Of a stretch of DNA of 18,828 bases, positions 9,365 through 17,750 are shown one piece after another. A model generated the notes under the pieces. The model worked only from the letters and a program-made list of their open reading frames with translations. It had not been told where the DNA came from and searched no databases. This stretch comes from Basidiobolus heterosporus B8920 (taxonomy: Eukaryota > Basidiobolomycota > Basidiobolomycetes > Basidiobolales > Basidiobolaceae), in the NCBI GenBank assembly GCA_000697455.1, contig JNET01028594.1, positions 1 through 18,828 on the forward strand, in the 5' to 3' direction. The translations under genes and the position numbers were made by a program. Position 1 is the stretch's first letter. Each line of letters starts with the position of its first letter.

Positions 9365-11060
9365 TCCTATAGAGAAGCTGAATATATACAGCAGATCACA
9401 GCATATACAAGATTTAACAACCTTTGAAATGATTAAAAGCAAGTTCTAATAGGTAAAACAGCTGTGTTCTAATTCTGAACAATGTAGTCTGATATATAGA
9501 GAAGCTTGTTGTCCTGGCTCAAATCAACAGGGTACCTGTCTTTAGACTTAAGAGAAACAATGAGTTTTGTAAAGAGACTCTAGCAAAGATAGTAAGTCTT
9601 ACGCTCTTAGGTTTTTCTTGCAAGTTTGCCTAGTTTCAAGATATCCTGCAGTTGCTATTGTAAACCTCATCAACTCAATAAATGCAAACACCAATGTCTT
9701 GTCTAAATATTTTTTAGATATAGCATAGTAAAGAAAGTAAAGGGAAGTCTTCTAGAAGAAAGCAGATTGCTGACTATGTTGATATTCTTGAGTAAGGAAC
9801 TCTATCTTCTTCTCTGTAGGCTAAAGATATGAAATATGTCTCATTAGGCTTCTAAAGAAATCTGTTTATCTGTCTTTGAACTGAAGGAAGGAAGGGTTAG
9901 TAGAAATAAAAGGCTTTACAGCAAAGGTTAAGTTTATTCTTACACCTGTGGATAGAAAGAAAAGAGATTCTCCAACAAGCTTTTACCTATGTGATTTGAT
10001 AGATAGTGTTACAATTTAGAAAGTGATGTGATTTTTGTTGAAATAGTGTAGTATCACACCCAATTATTTCATAAGATATTCCCAAGTTTTCTAAGTATTC
10101 TGCACTTGATAGGGACTCTGAAAAATGTCCAAACAGTCTATGATATTGATCAGAAACACTTTCCCACTGACAAACACCAAATTCTCAAGATTACCAAAAC
10201 TTGTTCAAGTGACCCCAAATCTTGACCAGATTGTTCTCACTTTGATTATTAGTCATTTATAATGTCCTGCAGCTGTATTACTAATAGCACAGGATTGAAA
10301 TGGTCAATTAGCAGGAGTAAACAAGAGATTATTCAAGAGCAATATTAGTGTGTATTGAACTGTTTATATCAAAGGATGGGATGTCCTATATATACTGAAA
10401 ATCTTGTGGTCATGAGATCATGACTCATCACTGATTATTAATTGATCAGTGCATACATAGATAATGTCAAAAATGTACAATTGGTCTAGATATTTATCAG
10501 CATTACTTTCCCAATAACAAAGACAAAATTCTCAAAATCAGCAAAACTTATCCAAATCACCCCAAATCTTCACTAGATTGTTCCCACTATGATTATCAAT
10601 GATTTCCAATGTCCTACTGCTGTATTACATGGTACACTAGAAGTACCAGATCATTTATTCAATAAATGACAAGTCTCTAAACTACAACCTGTATTTTCAC
10701 TCTAATTTACTTCCAACTACTCCAGTTGATTTAATCAATTTTTAAGGCTAATAAACTAGTAAGACTGGTGGCCAGTGATTGGGTAAAGCGTTTCATCTAG
10801 TAAGATCTATTTTTGGTGCCCTACATCTTACACAGTAATGGTCCAAATTGATGAAATAACATTAATCAGAGAGCTGCAGATCTGGACTATAATATACTAG
10901 AAAATGCTGTTTTATTACATATTCCTGAAAATGTGCACTCAGTTTGAATTTGTTATTGACTTGATCCTATATAGGTAATATAGTTTTAGGTTAGCACTAA
11001 TAGAAACAATATAGCAATTGCCTGATAGCAACACAAGTGTTTTGAGATCATATAATGAAC
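9365..11060 (-). repeat. Family E long repeat, left copy, split by a chimeric LTR element
   Basis: Positions 9365-10035 and 10738-11060 together are the reverse complement of about 17690-18805. Clear shared blocks include GTTTTGTAAAGAGACTCTAG, AAGCTTGTTGTCC, GGGTACCTG, the purine-rich AAGGAAGGAAGGG, GGTAAAAGCTTG, CAGTGATTGG, and GACTTGATCC-TATATAGGTAATATAG. A 702-bp B-A-B chimera interrupts it at 10036-10737. This copy has lost most of the CpG sites of the right copy. The class is not known: the length (about 1 kb uninterrupted) and promoter-like AT blocks would suit a long LTR, but ends and duplications are not visible. Confidence 0.8.
10036..10737. mobile_element. Complete chimeric B-A-B LTR element with perfect 5-bp target duplication
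   Basis: This 702-bp unit begins TGTTGAAATAG and ends TTAATCA. It is flanked on both sides by ATTTT (10031-10035 and 10738-10742). It consists of B bases 1 to about 245 (10036-10280), then 188 bases of copia leader and LTR A (10281-10468, LTR part from 10349), then the last 269 bases of B (10469-10737). The middle of B is therefore present on both sides of A. It has no coding capacity and interrupts family E, whose sequence resumes across it. A second, truncated copy with the same junctions is at 1813-2289. Confidence 0.88.
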
Positions 11061-11449
11061 ATGTCTCTTCCATTTTACAAAGTATACAACATCATTCCAT
11101 GTATTCTTGGAGCCTGGCCACTTTGACCTGAGTAAGTATGCTACCCATAAATACAATATGTGTGCTTTCACCACCTGATTCTTCTTTGTTACTCCTGTAT
11201 CAAGGAATCAGAACTCCTCAATCAATGGAGCAAGGAATTTGCTGAGGTCTTCTAGTGATTTAGGATAAATATTAGTGTCACCGGCATCATATTGTCACTT
11301 TTTTGGCCCTATTTTGGTGGTAAACTGAACCTAAATAAGATGACAGGCCAACCAGCCTTTGGGCACTTATGATCTAGATGGAAATCATTGTTCTGTATTT
11401 GCTTAATAATAGCAGGGCTTCTATGCAAAAATTATTGGGGAGAATTCTT
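11061..11449. other. Stretch after family E, partly E-like, partly possible SINE body
   Basis: The first tens of bases still resemble the coding-like stretch next to the right E copy (near 17690-17720). From about 11270 to 11449 the sequence lies directly downstream of the tRNA-like unit on the minus strand and would be the body if that unit heads a SINE. No tail repeat or target duplication is evident. Confidence 0.3.
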
Positions 11450-11521
11450 GGTCTGGCCCTGAATTGAACCTGAAACCTTGTTAACTCTAGCAAGATGCTC
11501 TAACCACTAGGCTACCAGTCC
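11450..11521 (-). ncRNA. Degenerate tRNA-like sequence (tRNA pseudogene or SINE head)
   Basis: On the minus strand the 72 nt show an acceptor stem GGACTGG/CCAGACC with six of seven pairs. An A-box-like TAGCCTAGTGGTTAGAGC follows. Next is an anticodon-stem-like TCTTG/CAAGG closing a loop of ten instead of seven bases. A B-box-like GGTTCAATTCAGG comes last. The T-stem pairs poorly and the variable loop is very short, so it is not a normal tRNA and no anticodon can be named. Such A/B boxes are known internal RNA polymerase III promoters and head many SINEs. Whether a SINE body follows toward 11270 cannot be shown from one copy. Confidence 0.55.
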
Positions 11522-12280
11522 TAAAAGCTATGCCCATGTAACCAAAGGACCTTATTCAACTCTTTCTATGTATGGAACTGTGTAAAGTCAGCTATGCATG
11601 CAAACAATTAGTATTACATTCAAGGTTTAAATACAGTTGCCATGCTCCATATTTTTCATTTGAGGAAACGCTGCTTGAATCACAAGTCACCAAACTCTCA
11701 ACATTCTGAGCTTAGTATTATTTACATATGAGCAATACCTACCAGTGGATTAAGTGAATAACTCATGCCAGATCCGTTACTTGGGCTTATGCTCATTTTT
11801 GCCGGTCAATGCAACACAACTATTACTATGGATTTGAATCTTTTTTACCATTGAACATACTTTACACAGGAAACCAAAGAACTCAATTTGAACCAGGGGT
11901 CTGGATGACAACAGCTCACAATAATCTTATATGGCATCTGCAAAAATCTCCAACAAACCTGGTTCTTGATATTTGACTTAATCTACCATTCTACAATTGC
12001 TGAAAGAACTTTGTTCCTACTAGTTTCTGCCCAATATTTTACTACAAAGCTTACAGTCCTTACAACTATGTATATATCAAAGGAAAAGACATTTAAAAGA
12101 ACAATAAGGAGACAGAAAAAAATTTGCCTGCCAAAAGCTTGACAACTTCCCACAGATTTATCAGAGATTAACCTCATTTAAGGACACAGTTGACAAAGTG
12201 TTAGGCAGTAATACATTCTGTGCATGTATCATTACTTTATAGGAAGTATGTGTTTTTCTTATGCTTGGGCATGTAACTTG
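11522..12280. other. About 760 bp with no recognisable feature
   Basis: The sequence matches none of families A to E by eye. One short minus-strand open frame (about 11983-12177) has no motif that I recognise. This is the longest apparently single-copy stretch of the window. Confidence 0.4.
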
Positions 12281-12520
12281 TGATATAGTAAACTGCAGTT
12301 GTTAATGCTGAATTGGAGTAATACTGTAAGTTATAGCTCTGAGGCCTTTTGTTTAATAAGTAAATGTGGGATATTTTTAGTTTACCATGGAATACAACGA
12401 TCAGATGGCTTAAATGACTGATAATCAATGTGAGAACCATCTGATGAAGATTTAATGTGATTTGAACAAATTATGGTAATTCTGAAAATTTTGCATGCTA
12501 TTGGGTACAAGTACTGTAGA
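12281..12520 (-). mobile_element. B-family LTR fragment, inverted and diverged
   Basis: The plus strand begins TGATATAGTAAACTGCAG, the complement of the B end (CAGTTTATTGTATCA). Read on the minus strand it follows B through AATTACCATAATTTGTTCAAATCAC, AAATCTTCATCAGATGGTTC, TGATTATCAGTCATTTA, CATGGTAAACTA and ATTACTCCAATTC. The first 60 or so bases of B are not recognisable, so it is truncated where gypsy copy 4 leader begins. It is clearly more diverged than the 355-bp copies. Confidence 0.72.
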
Positions 12521-12529
12521 GTATCATTT

Positions 12530-12961
12530 TCTATTGCAGTAGTCTTTGCAAGGTAGAGTTCCAGTTGGCAGATTCTTTCTGAGGCATTTTAGCTTTGGCA
12601 GAGGTACAGAGAGTGACCAATTGCTGCTATCAGTGTTATAATACACAACAAGGTATTAATAAGAGTAATGGATAAGCTACTATTTCAATCACTAAGGCAT
12701 GCCTGTTCTTTATTATGGAAAGTAGCTTGGTATATACATCAGTTGATGATCACTATGACTTAGGTACTATGATGTCACATTACTAATCATCATATTTGCT
12801 ATAATAATGAGCTGATATCTGATTAAAAGCTTCAACTGTAACTCTCAAGAAGCTGATTAAAATAATAAAATCTGATAGAAATATGATCAACTAAATTCAT
12901 GTGGAATTTGATTCTGCGCTTAGAACAATACCTAAGCAACCATATTCTACCAAGATTATCA
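12530..12961 (-). mobile_element. Ty3/gypsy copy 4: gag leader, primer site and 5' LTR
   Basis: Positions 12534-12633 match the gag start, leader and primer site of copy 1 (16740-16844), including the AAGTCTTTGCAAGGTAGAGTTCCAGTT block and TTGCTGCTATCAG. The LTR starts TGTTATAATAC at 12634 and runs to about 12961. The primer site on the minus strand reads TGATAGCAGC at 12623-12632. Only the beginning of this element survives; to the left it abuts a B fragment. From 12691 its LTR is also part of the right inverted-repeat arm. Confidence 0.78.
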
Positions 12962-13469
12962 TGTGTTTTTGTGATTGAGAAATGTTTTGGATCAATGTTG
13001 TGGCCATTGCAAGGATTCTAATAGCTGCTCAAGTTTGGAAGACCTGAAAAAACTGAGGCATAGCTCATGAAATAATTTGGTGCAATGCTGAATTCTCTTA
13101 ACAGCTTGATAGTTCAAATTGCAATTAGGAATGGCAATAATGGCATAAAGCATATAAAGCTCAACAATAAGAGATACAAAAGTAGGTCTAGAACAATGAT
13201 GCCTTGTAAAATGGGCATAATCACCAAGTGCAAGCACCTGAGGGGAAAATGGCATATTAATGGAACCATTTTCAGTAACTTTGGTAGACAATAGACATTT
13301 TGGCTAAGCTTGGATTGCAAATTGGAATTTATATATAAAATGTAGTATCTGATTTTGCACTCAAAACTTTGTGGTAACAGATATTCTTTACCAAAATTAC
13401 AATTGCAGTATAATTATTTTAGGCACTATGCAGCTCATTTCAGGACAGAATGCTGTTTGTACTATTGCA
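12691..13469 (-). repeat. Long inverted repeat, right arm
   Basis: Reverse complement of 8041-8820 with the same internal order: C LTR part (to 12961), B-like piece (about 12962-13103), D (about 13104-13340), the terminal part of a C LTR (about 13345-13410) and a short unknown piece (to 13469). Its outer end coincides with the point where gypsy copy 1 integrase sequence stops. Open frames on both strands here are shared with the left arm and show no protein motif. Confidence 0.85.
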
Positions 13470-13960
13470 GGTACAGCTCCGGCAGCAGGCCACTTGGTAG
13501 TATTATCAATTGCAACAAGGATCCATCTGTTTCCTTTCTTTGATATAGGCAGCCTACCAATAAAGTCTATTCCCCATCTCTCAAAAGGTGCTACAGGCTC
13601 CAAAGGAAACAGTTCAGCTAGCCTTCTTGGTTGCTCCTCGTTCAGCTGGCAGTTGGGGCAGGTTTTCACCAGCTTCTCAACATCTAGTTTTAGATTAGGC
13701 CACTATGCTTTGGTTTTCACTAGATCATAAGTGTCTCCAACTTGTAAATGTCCATAGCCGTGATGCAAATTGTGAATTAGGTCCAGTCTACTGACAAATG
13801 GGCAGAATGGGATAGGAGCACCATCAACAATACTAAACAGTGTTACATCATTCAATTCAAAGTTCGTAGCCTCTTTCTCAACTAGAATCATGTGAGACTT
13901 AGCACAGGGAGTAGTTATTTTATTTTCCTTTGGATATTCTGACATTAGCATAGGCCAGTC
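13470..13960 (-). pseudogene. Gypsy integrase, N-terminal portion (fossil)
   Basis: The recognisable part includes the end of the zinc-binding region (CPNCQ) and the start of the catalytic core, with FERWGIDFIGRLP and WILVAIDNTTKWP, the surroundings of the first catalytic aspartate of retroviral-type integrases. Integrase inserts the element cDNA into the host chromosome. Similarity ends near AGAVPA at about 13475. The rest of the core is absent, since the adjacent sequence belongs to the inverted repeat. Confidence 0.85.
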
Positions 13961-13979
13961 TGTTTCCTCCATTTGGTTG

Positions 13980-14440
13980 AGCAACATTGGGTTTCTTGAC
14001 AAAGCATCAGCAACAACATTGTTCTTTCCTGGGGTATAGCATATCTCTAAGTCATACTGCTGAATATACTCAAACCCACGTCCCATTCTTATCCTTAGAA
14101 CCCTCTGAGTATGGAAGTACTTGAGTGAGGCATGGTCAGTCCTTACAGTGCACTTAATTCCTTCAATATAGCATCTCCAGACCTTAAGACAATGTACAAT
14201 AGCTAGTAGCTCTTTCTCATGAACTGGGTAATTTGCTTCTGCTGAGTTTAACTCTCTGGACTCAAAGGCTACAGGAAGCTCCACAAAATCATGGACCAGG
14301 TTAAGTACTCCTCCCATGGCAAAGTTGGAGGCATCAGTTGTGAGCAAGAAGGGCTTACTGAAGTCTGGCTGCTTAAGCTCAGGCAACTGGGCTAATTCTT
14401 CCTTCAGATTCTGAAATGCTACTTCACAGCTTGGGTCCAT
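13980..14440 (-). pseudogene. Gypsy RNase H domain (fossil)
   Basis: Motifs in order: FLLTTDASNFAMGGVL (first catalytic aspartate), HEKELLAIVHCLKVW (catalytic glutamate), VRTDHASLKYF, YDLEICYTPGKNNVVADALSR (final motif). Spacing is that of Ty3/gypsy RNase H, which removes the RNA strand during reverse transcription. It lies directly after the RT thumb and before integrase, as expected. Confidence 0.9.
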
Positions 14441-14449
14441 TGATGTACA

Positions 14450-15170
14450 GATCTTTCTTCAGCAGGTCAGTCAAAGGCACAGTAATGGCAGCAAAGAACT
14501 TTACAAATCTTCTATAGTAAGAGGCTAGTCCTAGGAATAATCTTGGTTCCTTGATGGTCTGAGGTTTTTTCCACTCCTTTATGACTTGGGCTTTCTTGGG
14601 ATCTACCTTCACTCCTCCTGCAGTCACAATATAGCCTAGATACTACACAGAGTCCTTCATAAACTCACACTTTGAGAGATTAGCATACAGTTGGTTCTTC
14701 CTGAGTAGCTCCAGCACAGTTCTTAAATGTCTCAAGTTGTCTTCCTTGGTTTTACAATAGACTAAGATATCATCCAGGTCTATAACAACACAGTGGTCCA
14801 ATAGCTCCTTAAAAACAGTCTGCATCAGTGTCTGGAAGGTTGCAGGAGCATTGGTAAGTCCAAGACTCATCACCAAATACTCAAAGTGTCCATATCTGGT
14901 TTTAAATGCTGTCTTGGGAATGTCTTCTGACTTAATTCTCACCTGGTTGTAACCAGATCTGAGGTCTAACTTAGTAAAGAATCTGGCTCCATTCAGCTGG
15001 TCTAACATCTCATCAATCCCTGGCATAGTATACTTGTTCTTCATAGTGGCAGAAATCAATGCCCTGTAGTCAATGCACAATCTCAAGGTACCATCTTTCT
15101 TCTTCAAAAATGGTACAGGTGCTCCCCATGGTGATTTGCTGGGCCTTATAAAGCCTTGTTTTAATAACTC
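14450..15170 (-). pseudogene. Gypsy reverse transcriptase (fossil)
   Basis: Conserved blocks in order: [68 protein letters not shown], the catalytic DDILVY box near 14757-14775, and the thumb region with VDPKKAQVIKEWKKP and FLGLASYYRRFV (about 14510-14600). These are standard Ty3/gypsy RT motifs. RT copies the element RNA into DNA in virus-like particles. Confidence 0.93.
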
Positions 15171-15559
15171 ATCAAGCTGCTTTCTGAGTTCATCTAACTC
15201 CAAAGGACTCATTCTATAGGGCATCTTGCTTACAGGAGAGCTGTCTCCAGTATCAATGGCATCATCAACTTCTCTTACTGGTGGAAGCTGAGTCAGAGAT
15301 TCAGGAAACACATCTTTATACTCATTGACTATCTTAAGGATATCTGAGTCACTTGGTTCTTGGTCTTCTTCCATAATAGTGGCCACAAGGTTCATTTCAA
15401 CATTTTGCTTCAAGGTTCTTGCAAATTGGCTCTTTGTAACAGACATGCTTGCATTTGGGCTTTCAGGCATGCCATTCAGGTACATCTTGAACTGTTTGAG
15501 GTGATAAGACTTGCCATTATTCTCCAGAGTCATTTCTTTGTTTCTCCATGAGATTTCAG

Positions 15560-15860
15560 GGTCTCTTCTCATAAGCCAAGATTGTCCCAGGATGAGATCA
15601 AAGTTTGAGTCAGGAAATACATAGGCACAGAGTTCCTTTTCATAGTTATCAATCTTTGGCTTCATATGGTCTGTTATTCTATCAATGGTGTACTGTTTCC
15701 CATCAGCAATTGTAAGGCTGCTGGTAGGTGTTGGCTCAGTGGAAACTCCAATCTGGTGTAGAATTCTGCTTGAGATATAGTCATTAGAGGCTCCAGAATC
15801 TATCATTACTCTAACTGGGTGATCATTCAAAGTCCCATCAAGATAGAACAGTGCATTAGG
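15560..15860 (-). pseudogene. Gypsy aspartic protease (fossil)
   Basis: The domain shows the active-site segment [13 protein letters not shown] (about 15780-15806), the TIADGKQY strand and the closing DLILGQSWL motif, as in retropepsin-type proteases of Ty3/gypsy elements. Its role in the family is to cut the Gag-Pol polyprotein. It is preceded by the gag zinc-knuckle and followed by a linker to RT. Confidence 0.88.
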
Positions 15861-15989
15861 TCCTTCACCAAGAGAAAGCATGAAGTTGTCAGCTGAGTTG
15901 GACGTACAATATTCTTGGGAGTCCTCTTGGGAAGACTGATTAGTGGTGGCCAGTGTCTTCTGAGGCCATGACTGGGGGCAGCTCTTACA

Positions 15990-16798
15990 GTATCTGGCAG
16001 TATGGCCTTTCTTGTGGTAAATGAAACAAAGTCCAAGCCTTTTGCAATCTTCTTTAGTGGGCACTCTCTGTATAACTGCCAACTTCATGGGCACAACTTG
16101 AGAGGTACCTGGGTCCGGGCTTCTGAAAGTTCTTTTTGGTTTCATAGGATATCTTCCTACTCCATACATGGCACTGTCTTAGTTTACTGCAATTCTGATG
16201 GCTTCTTCAATGGTAGTGGGTGCTTTGTAGTTCACTTTAGCTCTAGTTTGGGCCTTTAGTCCTTCAACAAAGTGCTGGATTTGGTCAAGCTCATGCATGT
16301 GTTCAATTTGGCCCATCAGGTTTCTGAATTCATAGACATACTCCTGGACAGATTCTTTTTGTTTCAACATTCTGGGTTTCTTTCTTAGTGAGTCTGCTGG
16401 TTCAAAGGCTGGAATGCTTCCTCAATAACTGAAACAAATTCTTCCCAGGTGCTAATAGGAGGGGCTTGATGCATCTCTGCATTTCTCCTTCTGCTTTGAT
16501 ACCACTGTAAAGCTGCAGATCCAAGGTAGGAGGAGACATTATGCACCTTTCTTGAGTCAAGCACTCCTTTGGCAAGGAAAGCTTCTTCCATCTGAAATAG
16601 CCAGGAACCTATGTTCTCATCTTGTCTTCCATGGTAGATACTAACATGGACCTGTAGAGAGCTGCTTCCAAAGTTGGTAGTCTTCATCTCTTGGTGATTC
16701 ATGGCATGCTGGGTAGCTAAGTACTGTCAAATGTCATTTTGCTGTTGCAGAAGTCTTTGCAAGGTAGAGTTCCAGTTGATAGTTTCTTCCTGAGGCAT
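15990..16798 (-). pseudogene. Gypsy gag: capsid-type region and zinc-knuckle segment (fossil)
   Basis: Gag begins near 16798 with MPQEE, about 35 bases after the primer site. The retrotransposon-gag-type region (about 16230-16640) has IYHGRQDENIGSWLFQMEEAF, the SSYLGSAALQWY core and VYEFRNLMGQIEHMHELDQIQHFVEGLK. A zinc-knuckle-like [15 protein letters not shown] (about 15985-16030) follows. In the family Gag forms the particle shell and binds element RNA. Gag leads into protease in the usual order. Confidence 0.87.
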
Positions 16799-16833
16799 CT
16801 TGGGCTTGGCAGAGGTACAGAGGATGGATAATT

Positions 16834-16843
16834 GCTGCAACCA
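16834..16843 (-). other. Primer-binding site of gypsy copy 1
   Basis: TGGTTGCAGC on the minus strand, one base after the LTR terminus, with TGGTAGCAGC at the same place in copy 2. This fits priming by initiator methionine tRNA. Confidence 0.55.
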
Positions 16844-16844
16844 G

Positions 16845-17223
16845 TGTTATAATACTTAAGAAAGTGTCATTGAGAGTAATGGATAAGCTAGAATATGAAT
16901 CACTAAAACTTGTCTGGTCTTTATTGAAGAATAAAGCTTGGTATTTATACTAATTTTTGATAACTGTGGCTTAAGGTCTATGATGTCATATTACTAATCA
17001 TAACTCCTGATATTGTAGTCGCTGATATCTTTTCAAAAGCTGCAGATAGAATATTCTGGAATCTGATAGAAACTGATAGAAATAAGATCAAATCAATAAT
17101 TGCAAGAAATACTGACAATCAACCAAATAAGCCGGAAATTGGACTATAGAGGTATTTTTACGTGTAGAATCTGATTCTGCACTCAAAACTGCGTAAAAAC
17201 AACTATTTTCTACCAAAACTACA
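16845..17223 (-). mobile_element. 5' LTR of gypsy copy 1 (family C reference copy)
   Basis: It is a 379-bp LTR with TG...CA ends (plus strand TGTTATAATAC to AAAACTACA), followed on its minus-strand 3' side by the primer site and gag. It is the reference for the C copies at 311, 1490, 4161, 4744, 8110, 8548, 8835 and 12634. Confidence 0.88.
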
Positions 17224-17750
17224 ATATATTTAGCATGGGGACAAGCAAGTTGCTCATATACTTGGATGGAGTGAGGTAGAAGTTGGAAAATCAGTAAAAT
17301 CAAGGGTTCTTGGAATTCTTAATTTGCTACCTTCTAGTGGCTTTTCCATGAGAGCCTCTATGATTCACCACATATTCAGGCATTTCTTGATTAGTGGGAA
17401 CCTGTGGCTTTGCTTCTGCCTTCTTGTTTGCCCACTGATAACCCCTTACATTTTTCATAAACTTCATGAAAAGACCTATGATTGCTCAGTTTCCATTGGC
17501 TTGTTGAAAATCATGATAAGCAATATGAAACCAGTCCATTATCATCTGATTGATGGCAGTTCCCTGCTCTTGGCAAATCTGCTGGAAATCATGTAGTTTC
17601 TTGTGTTTTTACATGCTGCCTCATGGGTATTTATCCACTTGGTCTCTATGCAATCAACATGCTCTTGGATCTCCAAGGTGGTTTGATTTATTGATTCACC
17701 AATGTAGTGTTGATAACTGATTCTCAAAGCACTTACAGTTCCTTCAGGCA
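17224..17750 (-). pseudogene. Decayed coding-like stretch next to family E, unrecognised
   Basis: On the minus strand there are readable stretches such as MPEGTVSALRISYQHYIGES followed by INQTTLEIQEHVDCIETKW, and further on GTAINQMIMDWFHIAYHDF and YQWANKKAEAKPQVP. Amino-acid composition is protein-like, with glutamine- and asparagine-rich helical segments. I recognise no family. The start is adjacent to the E repeat, and a diverged counterpart (SVLRSYNEHVSS-like) follows the left E copy near 11030-11080. It may therefore be the first internal frame of the element to which E belongs, or a duplicated host gene fragment. It is clearly broken. Confidence 0.4.

Larger units (their letters stand above)
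13470..17223 (-). mobile_element. Ty3/gypsy copy 1: best-preserved element, 3' end missing
   Basis: The element runs on the minus strand from a 379-bp 5' LTR (16845-17223, family C) through primer site, gag, protease, RT, RNase H and the first part of integrase. It stops near 13470 at the outer end of an inverted-repeat arm. Domain order is that of Ty3/gypsy. The integrase C-terminal half, any chromodomain, polypurine tract and own 3' LTR are missing. It is a fossil with roughly half a dozen breaks, but long stretches of pol are still readable, so it is younger than copies 2 to 4. It is the key to recognising the other copies. Confidence 0.92.

Noticed and set aside
10986-11177. Minus-strand open frame next to the left E copy
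   Set aside because: It reads against the direction of the coding-like similarity shared with the right copy, is short and has no motif.
11880-11925. B-box-like GGTTCAAATTGAG on the minus strand, as a second tRNA or SINE
   Set aside because: No A box or acceptor pairing could be found around it.
12237-12440. Minus-strand open frame of 67 residues
   Set aside because: It lies mostly within a diverged B LTR fragment and is accidental.
8041-13469. DNA transposon with 780-bp terminal inverted repeats
   Set aside because: The arms contain LTR pieces of other elements, no transposase frame is in the spacer, the arm ends lack a shared target duplication and the ends show no transposon-like terminal motif.
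4744-17223. One large gypsy element using the C LTRs at 4744 or 12634 as the 3' LTR of copy 1
   Set aside because: The LTRs at 4744 and 12634 each carry their own primer site and gag leader on the left, so they are 5' LTRs of separate copies.
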